Below are positions 17,520 to 27,881 of a DNA stretch of 64,000 nt, in pieces. Each line of letters begins with the position of its first letter. Within the stretch, counting starts at the first letter, position 1. The notes under the pieces were generated by a model. The model saw nothing but the letters and a program-made list of their open reading frames with translations. It made no database searches and was not told the DNA's origin. Source of the stretch: Planococcus halotolerans. GTDB taxonomy: Bacteria > Bacillota > Bacilli > Bacillales_A > Planococcaceae. The stretch spans positions 781,357-845,356 of the forward strand of contig NZ_QLZR01000002.1 in the NCBI RefSeq assembly GCF_003289955.1, written 5' to 3'. Both the position numbers and the translations under genes were made by a program.

Positions 17520-19010
17520 TTATTTTTTCAGCTTCATCGAAGCCAATTCTGTTTTCAATGCTTTAAACAACGCAATGACCATCAGAATCATGACAAACGA
17601 AAACGGCAGCGCCGCTATGATGATCGTGTTCTGAACAGCCGCCAGTCCGCCAACCCATAACAGGATTGCCGCAACCAACGACTGCGCAACGCCCCACAGG
17701 ATTTTGATCTGATTGCTTGGCAATAACGAACCGTTTGTTGACTGCATTCCCAACACGAAAGTCGCTGAATCGGCGGATGTGATAAAGAAGGTGCTGACCA
17801 GCAGAATAGCTAAAATGGAGAGAAGCATTCCCATCGGCATTTCATTGAACATGCCGAAAAGCGTCTGGTCAATCGGCAGAGCCGTTAAATCCACGCCTTT
17901 TTTCTGAATATCGACTGCTGTTACACCGAAAGCGGCAAACCAAAATGAGCCGAAAATGGTCGGTACCAGCACGACACCGATCAGGAACTCGCGGATGGTG
18001 CGCCCTTTGGAGACACGTGCGATAAACATGCTGACAAATGGCGCCCAGGAAATCCACCATGCCCAGTAGAAAATCGTCCAGCCATCGAGCCAGTTGCGGT
18101 TTTCCGCATTAAGCGGAGCCGACTGGGTACTCAGGCTTATCAGATTCTGAAGATATCCTCCGAATGTTTCGGTGAACATATTCAAAATAAGAATCGTCGG
18201 ACCGAGAATCAATACAAGAATCAATAGGGTGATGGCCAATACCATATTGGTATTCGACAAATACTTGATTCCTTTATTCAATCCGGACCAGGCGGAAATG
18301 ATAAACAGCAAAGTGACGACGCCGATGATCACCAATTGCATCCATTCCGTTTGCGGTACCCCGAATAAATAGGAGATTCCTCCATTAATCTGTGCAGCTC
18401 CGAAACCGAGCGAAGTCGCTACACCGAAGACAGTTGCGAAAACAGCCAGAATATCGACTAATGTGCCGAGCGGCCCGTTCATGCGGTCTCCGAAAATGGG
18501 TTTCAATGTGGACGAAATTAACGCAGGTTCGCCTTTGCGGAACTGGAAAAAGGCAAGGGATAACGCAATGATGCCATACATAGCCCAAACGTGGATACCC
18601 CAGTGGTAATACGAACGCTGAAGAGCTTCCTTAAACGCGGCATCTGTTCCCGCTTCTGCCGTCGCAGGCTGACTTGCAAAATGCGATAAAGGTTCGGATG
18701 CACCGTAAAAGACGAGCCCGATCCCCATTCCGGCTGAAAACAGCATAGCCATCCAGGTAATCGTGGAGAATTCCGGTCTGTCACGGTCTTTGCCGAGACG
18801 GATTTTTCCGTAAGGGCTGACGATGATGACAAATACCAGTATTAAAAGCACAGCCATAATCACGAGATAATACCAGCCAAAAGCTGTATTGATGAACGAT
18901 CTTATGTTGCCTGTGGCTTCTTCGAAAATGTCAGGTGCGGCAACACCGAAAACGACCGTTAAGATCACCAGCGCAAATGTGATATAAAAGACTTTTGTAG
19001 CTTTCTTCAT
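17520..19010 (-). CDS. BCCT-family betaine/choline/carnitine transporter
   Basis: About 496 residues from ATG 19010, chosen over the longer frame because AGGAGGCAAC precedes it. Twelve hydrophobic segments and the family signature around WAWWISWAPFVSMFIARVSK with GRTIREF. BCCT carriers import quaternary ammonium osmolytes using Na+ or H+ gradients; in this group OpuD-like glycine betaine uptake is likely. Salt adaptation would fit the proposed Planococcus-like host. Confidence 0.9.
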   Translation of the reverse strand: MKKATKVFYITFALVILTVVFGVAAPDIFEEATGNIRSFINTAFGWYYLVIMAVLLILVFVIIVSPYGKIRLGKDRDRPEFSTITWMAMLFSAGMGIGLVFYGASEPLSHFASQPATAEAGTDAAFKEALQRSYYHWGIHVWAMYGIIALSLAFFQFRKGEPALISSTLKPIFGDRMNGPLGTLVDILAVFATVFGVATSLGFGAAQINGGISYLFGVPQTEWMQLVIIGVVTLLFIISAWSGLNKGIKYLSNTNMVLAITLLILVLILGPTILILNMFTETFGGYLQNLISLSTQSAPLNAENRNWLDGWTIFYWAWWISWAPFVSMFIARVSKGRTIREFLIGVVLVPTIFGSFWFAAFGVTAVDIQKKGVDLTALPIDQTLFGMFNEMPMGMLLSILAILLVSTFFITSADSATFVLGMQSTNGSLLPSNQIKILWGVAQSLVAAILLWVGGLAAVQNTIIIAALPFSFVMILMVIALFKALKTELASMKLKK

Positions 19011-19094
19011 GTTGCCTCCTGTTAACGATTTATTTGATATATAGTTATTAAGAATACCGAATAACAACATTATAGTCAAATAGCATGGAGTTGA

Positions 19095-19126
19095 CAGATA
19101 GCCATCTGCACGATGATGGCTATCTG
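19095..19126. other. 12-bp inverted repeat upstream of the BCCT gene
   Basis: CAGATAGCCATC, eight bases, then GATGGCTATCTG. There is no T run on either side, so it is not a plain terminator. It lies 85-115 bp before the BCCT start, where a leader or operator would be. Confidence 0.4.
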
Positions 19127-19141
19127 AAAGAAAAAACAAAA

Positions 19142-19192
19142 ATGCATGAAGAACCCGCTCCATTGCTGGATTTTTCAGGTTCTTCACGCATT
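19142..19192. repeat. ATGCATGAAG-type inverted repeat / terminator, copy 1
   Basis: Arms ATGCATGAAGAACC and GGTTCTTCACGCAT (one mismatch), A-rich on the left. It lies 56 bp past the 3' end of the minus-strand sugar transferase and acts as its likely terminator. Sister copies are at 26191, 33606 and 46944. Confidence 0.75.
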
Positions 19193-19247
19193 ACTATCTA
19201 CCGAAAATCATAGCCTTGCCTAAGCGCTTTTTCCAATTATTATATGT

Positions 19248-19847
19248 TTATAGTTTCGGTGCAGCTTTTTCCCCTTCCTTGACCCCTTCCCTCCTGAATA
19301 CGTACACAGTAGTCCACACCATTATCTTTAAATCCAGCATCGTACTCATGTGCTCGACGTACCCCCCGTCAATCTTCGCCTTTACTTCGATCGGCAGTTC
19401 GTCTCTCCCGTTGATCTGTGCCAATCCCGTCAAACCCGGCAGCACGTCGTTCGCCTGGTACTTATCCCGCTCCTCAATAAGATCGAACTGATTCCACAGA
19501 GCCGGCCGCGGCCCGATGAGGCTCATCTCCCCTTTCAGGATATTGAGGAATTGAGGCAGCTCATCAAGGCTCGTCTTACGCAGAAATTTACCTGAACGTG
19601 TTATGTAAGCATCCGGTTTCTCCAGCAGGTGGGTCGGCATATCTTTCGGTGCATCGATTTTCATCGTCCTGAACTTTAAAATATGGAATTCTCTTTTCCA
19701 GATTCCAATGCGCCTTTGCTTGAATAAAATCGGTCCTGGGGAATCCAGTTTGATGAAAATACATAATAGAAGGTATATAGGCGCCAACGTGACAATAATT
19801 GCCAAAGAGACCGAAACATCGAAAATCCTTTTCCAGACTGGGAACAT
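19248..19847 (-). CDS. Initiating sugar-phosphate transferase (polyprenyl-phosphate sugar-1-P transferase)
   Basis: About 199 residues: one N-terminal reentrant/membrane helix (FDVSVSLAIIVTLAPIYLLL) then the catalytic bacterial sugar transferase domain with DSPGPILFKQRRIG, HILKFRTM, LDELPQFLNILKGEMSLIGPRP split around the family's conserved loop, and LPGLTGLAQINGR. Such enzymes put the first sugar phosphate on undecaprenyl phosphate for an exopolysaccharide or glycan. Start ATG 19847 has GGAG eight bases before; a GTG at 19856 is the alternative. No polymerase genes adjoin, so the polymer is unknown. Confidence 0.85.
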   Translation of the reverse strand: MFPVWKRIFDVSVSLAIIVTLAPIYLLLCIFIKLDSPGPILFKQRRIGIWKREFHILKFRTMKIDAPKDMPTHLLEKPDAYITRSGKFLRKTSLDELPQFLNILKGEMSLIGPRPALWNQFDLIEERDKYQANDVLPGLTGLAQINGRDELPIEVKAKIDGGYVEHMSTMLDLKIMVWTTVYVFRREGVKEGEKAAPKL

Positions 19848-20041
19848 TTTTTGCACTCCTTCTTTCTATATTTTCCTATTAACACAATCAAATCTACTTA
19901 AAAAACTGAATATTCCAATAAATAAAGATAATCATATCATTACTTTTCCCCTGAGTCACCCTGCATTTTTAAAAAATAACGTATTACTCATGGGTAATAT
20001 GTCACTTTATTGTGAAGTCTATTTTTATTAATGCCCAATAA

Positions 20042-20066
20042 AAAAAGCCCGGTATAATACCGGACT
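20042..20066 (-). terminator. Terminator of the hom-thrC-thrB operon
   Basis: On the minus strand AGTCCGGTAT / ATACCGGGCT followed by a T7 run, just past the thrB stop. Confidence 0.85.
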
Positions 20067-20079
20067 CACGTTCCATCAC

Positions 20080-20985
20080 TCACACTACTTTTTCACAAAA
20101 CCGGGTTCCGCTGCGAGCCGGTTTGGTAACAAGGCATTCGTAATGCGGATATTGTTCTTTCAATACTGATGCCAGCTGGAGTTCCTGTCCCGGTTCAATC
20201 GCGATGAACAAAGACGGCCCCGCACCGCTGATTACCGAGCCATAAGCGCCATGTTCTCTGCAGGTCGCTCGGATGTCGTCAAAGTCTGGAAATCTGCCTT
20301 TTCGGAAAGGCTCATGGAATTGATCGTTTTCCATCATCCGGCCAGCGGTTTTCCAGTCACCGACAGCGACCGAAGCGGAAAACACATTGGCCGCCGCACT
20401 GCTTTGGATGGCTGCAGTGTATGGAAGTTCCTGCGGCAATAAGCCTCGGGACTCGGCAGTCAGAAATTCAACTGGCGGCACCAGGATGATGGCAGCAATA
20501 TCCACGTTTTTAATATGGCTGATTGCCAGCTCTTTTCCATCCCAATGGGAAATCGTCAATCCACCAAGCAATGAAGCCGAGACATTATCCGGATGGCCTT
20601 CCAATTCCGTGCCGATGACCAGCTTTTCCTGCATCGACAATTCCAATGCCAGCAAACGATCCGCAATTTCGATGCCTGCGGCGATGGCTGATGCACTGCT
20701 GCCAAGTCCTCTGCCGAGGGGAATATCGGTTGTCACTTCCAGTTTTGCTGTTGGCATTTCTTTGCCGTAGCGCTCTGCTATATATTGAATTGTCGTGACG
20801 AGCAAATTATCGGATGTGCCGGATAAGGATTGATAGCTTTCCGTTAAATATTCCACCGACCAGGCGGAAGCTTTGGTGACTTGGACAGTCATGCAGAGGT
20901 CCAGTGCTAAGCCGATCGAATCGAATCCCGGTCCGAGATTAGCAGTGGATGCCGGGACCATGACAGAAAAATCCTTCACACTCAT
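20080..20985 (-). CDS. thrB: Homoserine kinase
   Basis: 301 residues from ATG 20985, which overlaps the thrC stop (ATGA). GHMP-kinase motifs: [16 protein letters not shown] at the start, the ATP loop [16 protein letters not shown], and [12 protein letters not shown] near the C-terminus. It phosphorylates L-homoserine for ThrC. Last gene of hom-thrC-thrB with a terminator right after. Confidence 0.97.
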   Translation of the reverse strand: MSVKDFSVMVPASTANLGPGFDSIGLALDLCMTVQVTKASAWSVEYLTESYQSLSGTSDNLLVTTIQYIAERYGKEMPTAKLEVTTDIPLGRGLGSSASAIAAGIEIADRLLALELSMQEKLVIGTELEGHPDNVSASLLGGLTISHWDGKELAISHIKNVDIAAIILVPPVEFLTAESRGLLPQELPYTAAIQSSAAANVFSASVAVGDWKTAGRMMENDQFHEPFRKGRFPDFDDIRATCREHGAYGSVISGAGPSLFIAIEPGQELQLASVLKEQYPHYECLVTKPARSGTRFCEKVV

Positions 20986-22043
20986 GCTTTCACACCTTTC
21001 TTTAAATCCTCCCAAAAGCGTTCCATATCTTCCGGTACAAGAAGTGCTTTATGTTCATTGACCGAAATCGCCGTATCCGGATCTTTCAGGCCATTGCCGG
21101 TCAACACGGCCACTACCGTTGAACCTTTAGCAAGCATGCCATTTTCCACTTGCTTTTTAATGCCTGCAATCGAAGCGCACGATGCCGGTTCCGCGAAAAT
21201 CCCTTCTGTCGCCGCAATCAATTGGTAGGCTTCCAGAATTTCTTCATCTGTCGCCGCTAAAATAGTTCCTTCTGATTCCGCCAATGCGTTTAACGCCAAT
21301 TGCCAGCTGGCAGGATTCCCGATACGTATTGCTGTCGCCACTGTTTCGGGGTTATCGACCACTTCGTTATTGACGATCGGAGCTGCCCCCGCCGCTTGCA
21401 CGCCGAGAAGAGTTGGGCGTTCCGCACCCGTTCTCGCCGCATATTCACTGAACCCTTTCCATGAAGCCGAGATATTGCCGGCATTGCCGACAGGCAGTGC
21501 AAACACATCCGGCACCCCGTCCAGCTGATCGATCACTTCGAGCGCAATCGTTTTTTGGCCTTCCAGACGATACGGATTGACGGAGTTTACCAGCGCAATG
21601 CCCGCTTCCTGTCCGACTTCCCTGACCATACGAAGAGCTTCATCGAAATTGCCTTTGATCTCCAAAATTTCTGCGCCGTACATTTTGGCCTGTGCCAATT
21701 TCCCGAGCGCTATGCGCCCTTCCGGGATGACAACGATTGTCCGCATGCCTGCCCGCGCCCCGTAGGCAGCAGCGGAAGCGGATGTATTGCCTGTCGATGC
21801 ACAGATCAATACCGTCTTCCCTTCTTCTTTCGCTTTGGCCACTGCCATCACCATGCCGCGGTCCTTGAACGAACCCGTCGGATTTGCGCCTTCAAGCTTA
21901 ACGTACAGCTGGATACCCCATAGTTCCGATAATTTCTCCAAATGGACCAAGGGCGTATGTCCTTCCTGAAGCGTCAATGCCGGTGTCTTTTCTGTTACCG
22001 GCAGCCATTCTTTATATTGTTCAATCAATCCAGGCCATCTCAT
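20982..22043 (-). CDS. thrC: Threonine synthase
   Basis: 353 residues. PLP lysine in [10 protein letters not shown], phosphate-binding glycine loop in [11 protein letters not shown]. It converts O-phosphohomoserine to threonine. Start and stop overlap hom and thrB by four bases each, a fully coupled operon. Confidence 0.97.
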   Translation of the reverse strand: MRWPGLIEQYKEWLPVTEKTPALTLQEGHTPLVHLEKLSELWGIQLYVKLEGANPTGSFKDRGMVMAVAKAKEEGKTVLICASTGNTSASAAAYGARAGMRTIVVIPEGRIALGKLAQAKMYGAEILEIKGNFDEALRMVREVGQEAGIALVNSVNPYRLEGQKTIALEVIDQLDGVPDVFALPVGNAGNISASWKGFSEYAARTGAERPTLLGVQAAGAAPIVNNEVVDNPETVATAIRIGNPASWQLALNALAESEGTILAATDEEILEAYQLIAATEGIFAEPASCASIAGIKKQVENGMLAKGSTVVAVLTGNGLKDPDTAISVNEHKALLVPEDMERFWEDLKKGVKA

Positions 22044-23332
22044 GCTGTTTCCTCCCCTTCGATGCGGTAATGGCTGATGATATTCGCCGTCCCTTCTAAA
22101 TTCCGGAGTAAATCCAGGTGCTGCTGCCTTGAAATCCGATGGGTCAATAAAATAATCTCCGCTTTGCCGTCGACTTCTGCCGGATGCTGCATGACCGATT
22201 GCAGGCTTGCATCATTGTTGCTGTAAATGGACGTCAGCTCGGATAACACACCCACTTCGTCTTTCACAAGCAAACGGTAAAAATATTTCGCATAGCAGCT
22301 GTTGTCCGGTTTGATGACGCGTTCATGCTGAGCGGCGTGGGCACGTTTGCCGTTGACTCCTAATTGCAGGTTGCGGCAAGCTGCGATAATATCCGAAACG
22401 ACCGACGTCGCTGTAGGAAGCGATCCGGCACCGGGTCCGTAAAGCATCGTTTCGCCGACAGCGTCGCCGTGTATGTATACGGCATTGAATTCGTTATTGA
22501 CCGCTGCAAGCGGATGCGAATCAGGTAGGAAAATCGGTTCTACTGCCACTTCGATGCCCTCATCGTTCTTCTTTGAAGATCCGACCATTTTCATCGTATA
22601 GCCGAATTTTTCCGCAAGCTCCAAATCGCCGTCGCGTATTTCTTTCATGCCGCGTACCAGCACATCATCCAAATGGACAACTGTTGAAAACGCCAGCGAT
22701 GACAAGATGACCATCTTCCGTGCGGCGTCTAATCCATCGACATCCGCCGAAGGATCCGCTTCTGCATATCCCAGCCGTGTCGCTTCGGCCAATGCCGCTT
22801 CGTAAGTCATATTCTCTTTTTTCATTTTCGTTAAGATGAAGTTTGTCGTGCCGTTGACAATTCCCATTAAACTTGTAATCCGGTCGGAAGCCAGTCCATC
22901 TTCCAATGTGCGGATGATGGGAACGCCCCCTGCCACACTCGCTTCATAGAATAAATCGCATTTCTGTTCATCCGCCAGTTTCAACAGCTCCGGACCGAAT
23001 TCCGCCATTACATCTTTATTGGCTGTGACCACCTGCTTGCCTGCTTTAAGCGCTTTTTCAATCGCTTCCTTGGCGCCCTCGATTCCACCCATCACTTCTA
23101 CAATGATATCCAATGAAGAATCGTTTAAAATTTCATCAATATCAGTCGTAAAGACAGCCGGATCAAGAACAGCCATCCGTTCCTTTTTCCTGTTTTTGAT
23201 CAGGACTTTTTTGATGGCAGCTTCTGCGCCCAGTTTATGGCGTAAATCCTGCTGGTGCTGATGCAAAATTTTCGCCACGCCTTCTCCCACTGTTCCTAGC
23301 CCCAACAAGCCGATTGAAATTTCTTTCTTCAT
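22040..23332 (-). CDS. hom: Homoserine dehydrogenase
   Basis: 430 residues: NAD(P)-binding [12 protein letters not shown], the catalytic domain with [11 protein letters not shown] and the [16 protein letters not shown] region, and a C-terminal ACT domain ([19 protein letters not shown]) for threonine feedback. It reduces aspartate semialdehyde to homoserine. First gene of the operon; divergent from aspartate kinase across 110 bp. Confidence 0.97.
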   Translation of the reverse strand: MKKEISIGLLGLGTVGEGVAKILHQHQQDLRHKLGAEAAIKKVLIKNRKKERMAVLDPAVFTTDIDEILNDSSLDIIVEVMGGIEGAKEAIEKALKAGKQVVTANKDVMAEFGPELLKLADEQKCDLFYEASVAGGVPIIRTLEDGLASDRITSLMGIVNGTTNFILTKMKKENMTYEAALAEATRLGYAEADPSADVDGLDAARKMVILSSLAFSTVVHLDDVLVRGMKEIRDGDLELAEKFGYTMKMVGSSKKNDEGIEVAVEPIFLPDSHPLAAVNNEFNAVYIHGDAVGETMLYGPGAGSLPTATSVVSDIIAACRNLQLGVNGKRAHAAQHERVIKPDNSCYAKYFYRLLVKDEVGVLSELTSIYSNNDASLQSVMQHPAEVDGKAEIILLTHRISRQQHLDLLRNLEGTANIISHYRIEGEETA

Positions 23333-23373
23333 TGACCATTCCCCCTACATTATGTACACTGTGAAAAAACACT

Positions 23374-23392
23374 TGTCTTTCCCATAAAGACA
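23374..23392. promoter_or_regulatory. Inverted repeat in the hom / aspartate kinase divergent region
   Basis: TGTCTTT, CCCAT, AAAGACA: a perfect 7-bp-arm palindrome midway between two divergent genes of one pathway, overlapping promoter-like sequence (TTGTCT and TATAGT). Candidate operator for shared control; no regulator is identified. Confidence 0.35.
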
Positions 23393-23442
23393 TTATAGTA
23401 TTGTATCTAAATTAAAACAACCCTTAATCCATTCCGAAAAAG

Positions 23443-24822
23443 ATGGGACTTGATAAGATGAAAGTATGTAAATTCGGCGGAACTTCCGTAGCAAGCGCAG
23501 AGCAGATCAAAAAAGTGGCGGCGATTGTCCAAAGCGATCCAAGCCGTAAAATTGTCGTTGTTTCAGCTCCCGGCAAAAGGTTCAGCGGTGACACCAAAGT
23601 TACCGACCTTCTTATCGAGCTTGGCAGGGCGTCACTTGCCGGTGAAAGGGTCGAAGCGCCGCTTGAAAAAGTAGTACAGCGGTATGCCCAGATCGCTGAA
23701 GAGTTAAATCTTGATCCCGCTGTCATCCGAGCCATCCAAACCGATCTCTGGAATCGATTGAGTGCTGATAAAAGCAATCAGGAATTATATATGGACCGCA
23801 TCAAAGCGAGCGGCGAAGACAATTCCGCGAAACTGATTGCCGCTTATTTCGCTGCCTCCGGCTTGCAGGCCAAGTATGTAAACCCGGGTGATGCAGGATT
23901 GATCGTCAACGACTTACCGAAGCGCGCCCAGGCATTGCCGGAAGCATACGAGCGCCTTGCCACTCTCAGAAACAGTGAAGCCGTCAGCGTATTCCCCGGA
24001 TTCTTCGGCTTCACCAAAAACGGCACGCTGCGCACTTTCGAGCGCGGCGGCTCCGACATCACCGGTTCCATCTTAGCGGCTGCCGTGAAAGCGGAACTCT
24101 ATGAGAACTTTACCGACGTCGATTGCGTTTTTGCAGCCAATCCGCATACCGTAGCCAATCCCGTCGAAATCGAAAAGATGACGTACCGGGAAATGCGCGA
24201 GCTTTCCTATGCGGGATTCGCCGTTTTCCATGACGAAGCCTTAATGCCCGCCTTCAAGGAATCCGTTCCAGTATGCATCAAAAACACCAATCACCCTGCC
24301 GCCCCTGGCACGATGATTGTCAAAGAACGCGATTACAGCAAACGGCCCGTCACTGGCATTTCAGCTGACAGCGGATTTTCCACATTGTACGTAAGCAAAT
24401 ACTTAATGAACCGCGAAATCGGCTTTGGCCGGAATTTGCTGCAGATTCTGGAAGATGAAGGAATTTCATATGAACACATTCCGTCAGGCATCGATAATCT
24501 ATCGGTCATCATCCGCAGCCATCAATTGACCCCGGAAAAAGAAGCGCGCATTGTCCAGCGCATCCAAACCGAAATGCATGCCGATGATGTCCATATCCGC
24601 AGCGACTTTTCCATGGTCGTACTCGTCGGCGAAGGCATGAACCACACAATCGGCCTGGCAGCACGCGCCGCCAGTGCAATTGCCCGCACCGGTGCCAATA
24701 TCGAAATGATCAACCAGGGGTCGTCTGAAGTCAGCCTGGTGTTCGGCGTCTTGAAACACGACGAGACAAAAATCCTGAAAGAACTGTATCAGGAGTTTTT
24801 TGAACCGGCGTTGGTGAAGTAG
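23443..24822 (+). CDS. Aspartate kinase (YclM/aspartokinase III type)
   Basis: 459 residues: KFGGTSVASAEQ at the N-terminus, FERGGSDITGS in the catalytic domain, and two ACT domains at the C-terminus (about 310-459). Monofunctional with no internal beta-subunit start evident, like Bacillus aspartokinase III. The ATG at 23458 (MKVCKFGG) is the family-typical start and an equal alternative; neither has a strong ribosome site. It feeds the divergent hom-thrC-thrB operon. Confidence 0.93.
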   Translation: MGLDKMKVCKFGGTSVASAEQIKKVAAIVQSDPSRKIVVVSAPGKRFSGDTKVTDLLIELGRASLAGERVEAPLEKVVQRYAQIAEELNLDPAVIRAIQTDLWNRLSADKSNQELYMDRIKASGEDNSAKLIAAYFAASGLQAKYVNPGDAGLIVNDLPKRAQALPEAYERLATLRNSEAVSVFPGFFGFTKNGTLRTFERGGSDITGSILAAAVKAELYENFTDVDCVFAANPHTVANPVEIEKMTYREMRELSYAGFAVFHDEALMPAFKESVPVCIKNTNHPAAPGTMIVKERDYSKRPVTGISADSGFSTLYVSKYLMNREIGFGRNLLQILEDEGISYEHIPSGIDNLSVIIRSHQLTPEKEARIVQRIQTEMHADDVHIRSDFSMVVLVGEGMNHTIGLAARAASAIARTGANIEMINQGSSEVSLVFGVLKHDETKILKELYQEFFEPALVK

Positions 24823-24834
24823 AAAAAGAAATGA

Positions 24835-24882
24835 AAAAGCCGCGTCCGACACCCTGGCATTGGGGATTCAGACGCGGCTTTT
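24835..24882 (+). terminator. Terminator of the aspartate kinase gene
   Basis: Perfect 12-bp arms AAAAGCCGCGTC and complement, 24-base loop. Confidence 0.9.
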
Positions 24883-24920
24883 AATGTATTTATTTATATT
24901 TTACTACGCTTATCGCCAGC

Positions 24921-25085
24921 TTAATTCGCGGCTTCCTCAATACCTTCGACCTGCAGTGCTTCAAGGTTCCCGGAAGTTTTCTCCAGTTTATATTGTTTGT
25001 ATCCATCGATATGTTCCACGTACATTTCCAAATACGTTTTAGTCAGGCCATCCATTTTTGTTGCTTCATTAGTTATAACAGTCAT
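24921..25085 (-). CDS. Small acidic protein (54 aa), unknown
   Basis: ATG at 25085 with AGGAGG nine bases upstream; the frame ends at TTA 24921-24923. Residues include MDGLTKTYLEMYVEHIDGYK and an acidic C-terminus (EGIEEAAN). No membrane segment. Not recognised. It sits between the aspartate kinase terminator and another unknown minus-strand gene. Confidence 0.6.
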   Translation of the reverse strand: MTVITNEATKMDGLTKTYLEMYVEHIDGYKQYKLEKTSGNLEALQVEGIEEAAN

Positions 25086-25253
25086 CCGATTCATCCTCCT
25101 AAGTATGGTTCATCATAATCATTTGGCTTAAAAGCAGCAGTCCATGACTTTCAACGAGACAGTGTTTCAGGTTCTTGCCATTCGAAATGCGATTCAGCTA
25201 ATGATTTTCCTACTTGTGAATTGCCAGTGAGTCCGGATCACTGCCCCTTTCTT

Positions 25254-25655
25254 CTACCCCAGTTTGCGAAGCGCTGCATATAGGCGTGCAGCAAAATCTT
25301 CATAAGGCTCCTGAGATTTTAAGCGAATGCAATAAATGCCGCGTTCCATTGACATGTGCTGCGAAAAACTGATAGGAAGTAAAATCGGGTGCCGGATGAG
25401 TGCCTGCGTAAAAACCGGCAGTTCTTTTGGAAGAAGAAAGATTTCAGCTTCGTTGACAGCTTCCATGTCATCACGGAATATTTTCAAGGGAATTGTAAGT
25501 TCCAGTGACAATTTTGCCCGTGCGTGGGAACTCTTGCGTATTTTGATCAGCCGTTTCTTATGAAGCTTCAAAAATTCAGTGTCCAATTCCACCTCGGTGC
25601 CCATAAATCCGTTGTCGGTCTCAGCCGTCAATGCCAGGGAATCCGTTCCTGCCAT
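25254..25655 (-). CDS. Hypothetical protein (133 aa)
   Basis: I take ATG 25655 as start (AAGGAG nine bases before), giving 133 residues starting MAGTDSLALTAETDNG. The middle (LHKKRLIKIRKSSHARAKLS) is very basic; the rest is an alternating beta-like pattern. No signal or membrane helix in this form. Family not recognised. Confidence 0.6.
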   Translation of the reverse strand: MAGTDSLALTAETDNGFMGTEVELDTEFLKLHKKRLIKIRKSSHARAKLSLELTIPLKIFRDDMEAVNEAEIFLLPKELPVFTQALIRHPILLPISFSQHMSMERGIYCIRLKSQEPYEDFAARLYAALRKLG

Positions 25656-26190
25656 TCCACCCACTCCTTCTATTTTTTCTTTCTTCTCCAAAAAATGAAT
25701 AATTACAATACACCCCTTAAAAGATAAACGATTAACAACAAAGAGCAAAAATGTATAAGGTAAAAGCTCATTTACCAATACCATTAACCTATATCACTGG
25801 GTAAAATATGTAAAGTAGCTATTGAAAATTCTTATAATTCAGAAATTAATTTGTTTTTCTTGTATACTTTCAACCTATAAATCATTCAGAAAAGTAACTG
25901 GCTAAAGACTGGTAAAAATATTTTCTCTCACTCTTTTTACCTACTAAAATTCTTACCTCCTTTTTTTGAAACCTCTACAGCCGCGTTAATTCCAAGTGAA
26001 TGAATGGGTATTCAATCTGATTAGCAATAATCCACTCAATGCCAGTTACTGGCTATCGTCGAAAATATATAAAGAGGAAACCTTGTAAGAAAATAACTAT
26101 GATATAATGTTTTTCTGAAAAAAATTTTCAAGGAATTTCGTAAATATTAGCATTTACATCTTTAATTATGACAATTTACAATAAAGCATA
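25656..26190. other. AT-rich intergenic stretch, no gene seen
   Basis: About 535 bp with frequent stops in all frames. The first 130 bp would be the leader of the 133-residue gene. No clear repeat or RNA structure was recognised before the inverted repeat at 26191. Confidence 0.5.
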
Positions 26191-26246
26191 AAAATGCATG
26201 AAGAGAACCGTCCCTATTAGGAAATGCGGATTCTTCATGCATTTTT
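26191..26246. repeat. ATGCATGAAG-type inverted repeat / terminator, copy 2
   Basis: Arms AAAATGCATGAAGA and TCTTCATGCATTTT, loop of about 28 bases, T run on the minus side, 43 bp past the 3' end of the alanine symporter gene. Confidence 0.8.
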
Positions 26247-26288
26247 ATTGTATACATCCGATGTCGAACGGCTATTTGCAAGTCCTGC

Positions 26289-27680
26289 TTATCTCGCTTT
26301 TGCCGCTTTTTTCTCTTTCATATCTTTCTTATAATACTTGTCCGATGTAAAGAACTCCGTTTTCAGCTGTTTCACTTTTTTGCTCAACAGCAGAATGGCG
26401 ATCAAGTTAGGAATAAGGATTGCCGCGAGCATGATATCCAGGAAGCCCCAGATCACTTCAGCTGCGCCGACTGCTCCCAATATCACTGCCAAAATGTAAA
26501 CCACTTGGATTCCGTAGGACGCTTTCAACCCAAACAGAAACTCGGCCTGCTTTGCACCATAAAAGATGACTACTAAGATGGTTGAAAACACGAAGAAAAT
26601 AAGTGCAATCGTCACCAGGATGCCGCCGAATGTACCGAAATACGATTCAAATGCCAACGTCGTCAAAGCCGATGAATTTTCCATCGCCCCTTCTTCCATC
26701 CAGACACCGGAAGACAAGACCACAAACGCAGTAGCCGTACAGACGATCAACGTATCAACTACCACTCCGATAACTGCCCAGAATCCCTGACGCACGGGAT
26801 GGTCCGTCGTCGCCGCTGCATGGGCAATCGGTGCAGTACCAAGTCCCGACTCGTTGGAATAAAGACCGCGGGCAAAGCCCCAGCGGATAACTTCAACAAT
26901 CGCCGCTCCGGCAAAACCACCCATGACAGGAGCCGGAGAAAACGCATTGCTGAAAATCAGCATAAAGAATTCAGGCACAGCACTGACATTCATCAAAAGA
27001 ATCACGAACGCCCCGCCGACATAAAACAATGCCATGAACGGCACGAAGATTTCAGTAACTTTCCCGATCCGTTTGATGCCGCCGAAAACAACAATAGATA
27101 CCAGAATCGCACTCGCAATCCCCGTCCAAAGCGGCGGAATATTAAACGACGCTTCCACCGTATTGGCCACCGAATTTCCCTGCACCATGATGCTCGGGAT
27201 CAGTTCAATCATCAATGCGAATGAAAACCAGACACCCAGCCATTTCATCCCCAAGCCCTTCGTCATGTAATACATCGGGCCGCCGACATACTCGCCCTTT
27301 TCATTGATTTCGCGGTACTCGACCGCCAGTACGCTCTCCGAAAACTTCAAAGCCATACCAATCAATGCAATAACCCACATCCAGAAAACCGCACCGGGAC
27401 CACCAAACATGATAGCCGCCGGCACGCCGACAATATTTGCCGCTCCAATTGTGGATGACAGCGCGGAAGTCAGCGCCTGAAGCGGAGTGACCGTCCCTTC
27501 ACCTTTCGGCTTCTTGAAAATGCTGCCGAATGTTTGTCCCACTATGTATCCGAAATAACGAAATTGAAAAAACCCTAATTTAAAAGTCATGTAGAGACCC
27601 GACGCCAATAACATGGTAATGAGCGGAATCCCCCACAACCATGCCGAAAAATCAGCAATGCCCTGCAAAAATCGATCCAA
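26289..27680 (-). CDS. AGCS-family sodium:alanine (glycine) symporter
   Basis: 463 residues with about ten or eleven membrane helices. Family signatures: GTVTPLQALTSALSSTIGAAN split by the window limit on quoting, GGPGAVFWMW, and NESGLGTAPIAHAAA. Imports alanine or glycine with Na+. ATG is preceded by GAGGAAATATTTTG. It ends before a conserved inverted-repeat terminator. Confidence 0.93.
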   Translation of the reverse strand: MDRFLQGIADFSAWLWGIPLITMLLASGLYMTFKLGFFQFRYFGYIVGQTFGSIFKKPKGEGTVTPLQALTSALSSTIGAANIVGVPAAIMFGGPGAVFWMWVIALIGMALKFSESVLAVEYREINEKGEYVGGPMYYMTKGLGMKWLGVWFSFALMIELIPSIMVQGNSVANTVEASFNIPPLWTGIASAILVSIVVFGGIKRIGKVTEIFVPFMALFYVGGAFVILLMNVSAVPEFFMLIFSNAFSPAPVMGGFAGAAIVEVIRWGFARGLYSNESGLGTAPIAHAAATTDHPVRQGFWAVIGVVVDTLIVCTATAFVVLSSGVWMEEGAMENSSALTTLAFESYFGTFGGILVTIALIFFVFSTILVVIFYGAKQAEFLFGLKASYGIQVVYILAVILGAVGAAEVIWGFLDIMLAAILIPNLIAILLLSKKVKQLKTEFFTSDKYYKKDMKEKKAAKAR

Positions 27681-27828
27681 AATATTTCCTCCTCAATATG
27701 TACGATAAGAAATTCTTCCCGCATCGCGGGACCATTAAACAATAAATGGAATTTTTAATCGAAAAATGTTAAAAAGTCGCAACGTGATGACAGCCAACCG
27801 CGTAAATATGACTATCTATATAAAATAA

Positions 27829-27858
27829 TAAAAGCCAGTCAGCTAGCGACCGGCTTTT
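27829..27858. terminator. Hairpin in the symporter/ggt divergent region
   Basis: AAAGCCaGTC / GACcGGCTTT arms around GCTAGC with T-rich flank on the plus side. Terminator-like, though no plus-strand gene ends here. Confidence 0.5.
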
Positions 27859-27881
27859 CACTATTTTTTTCTGCTTTATTC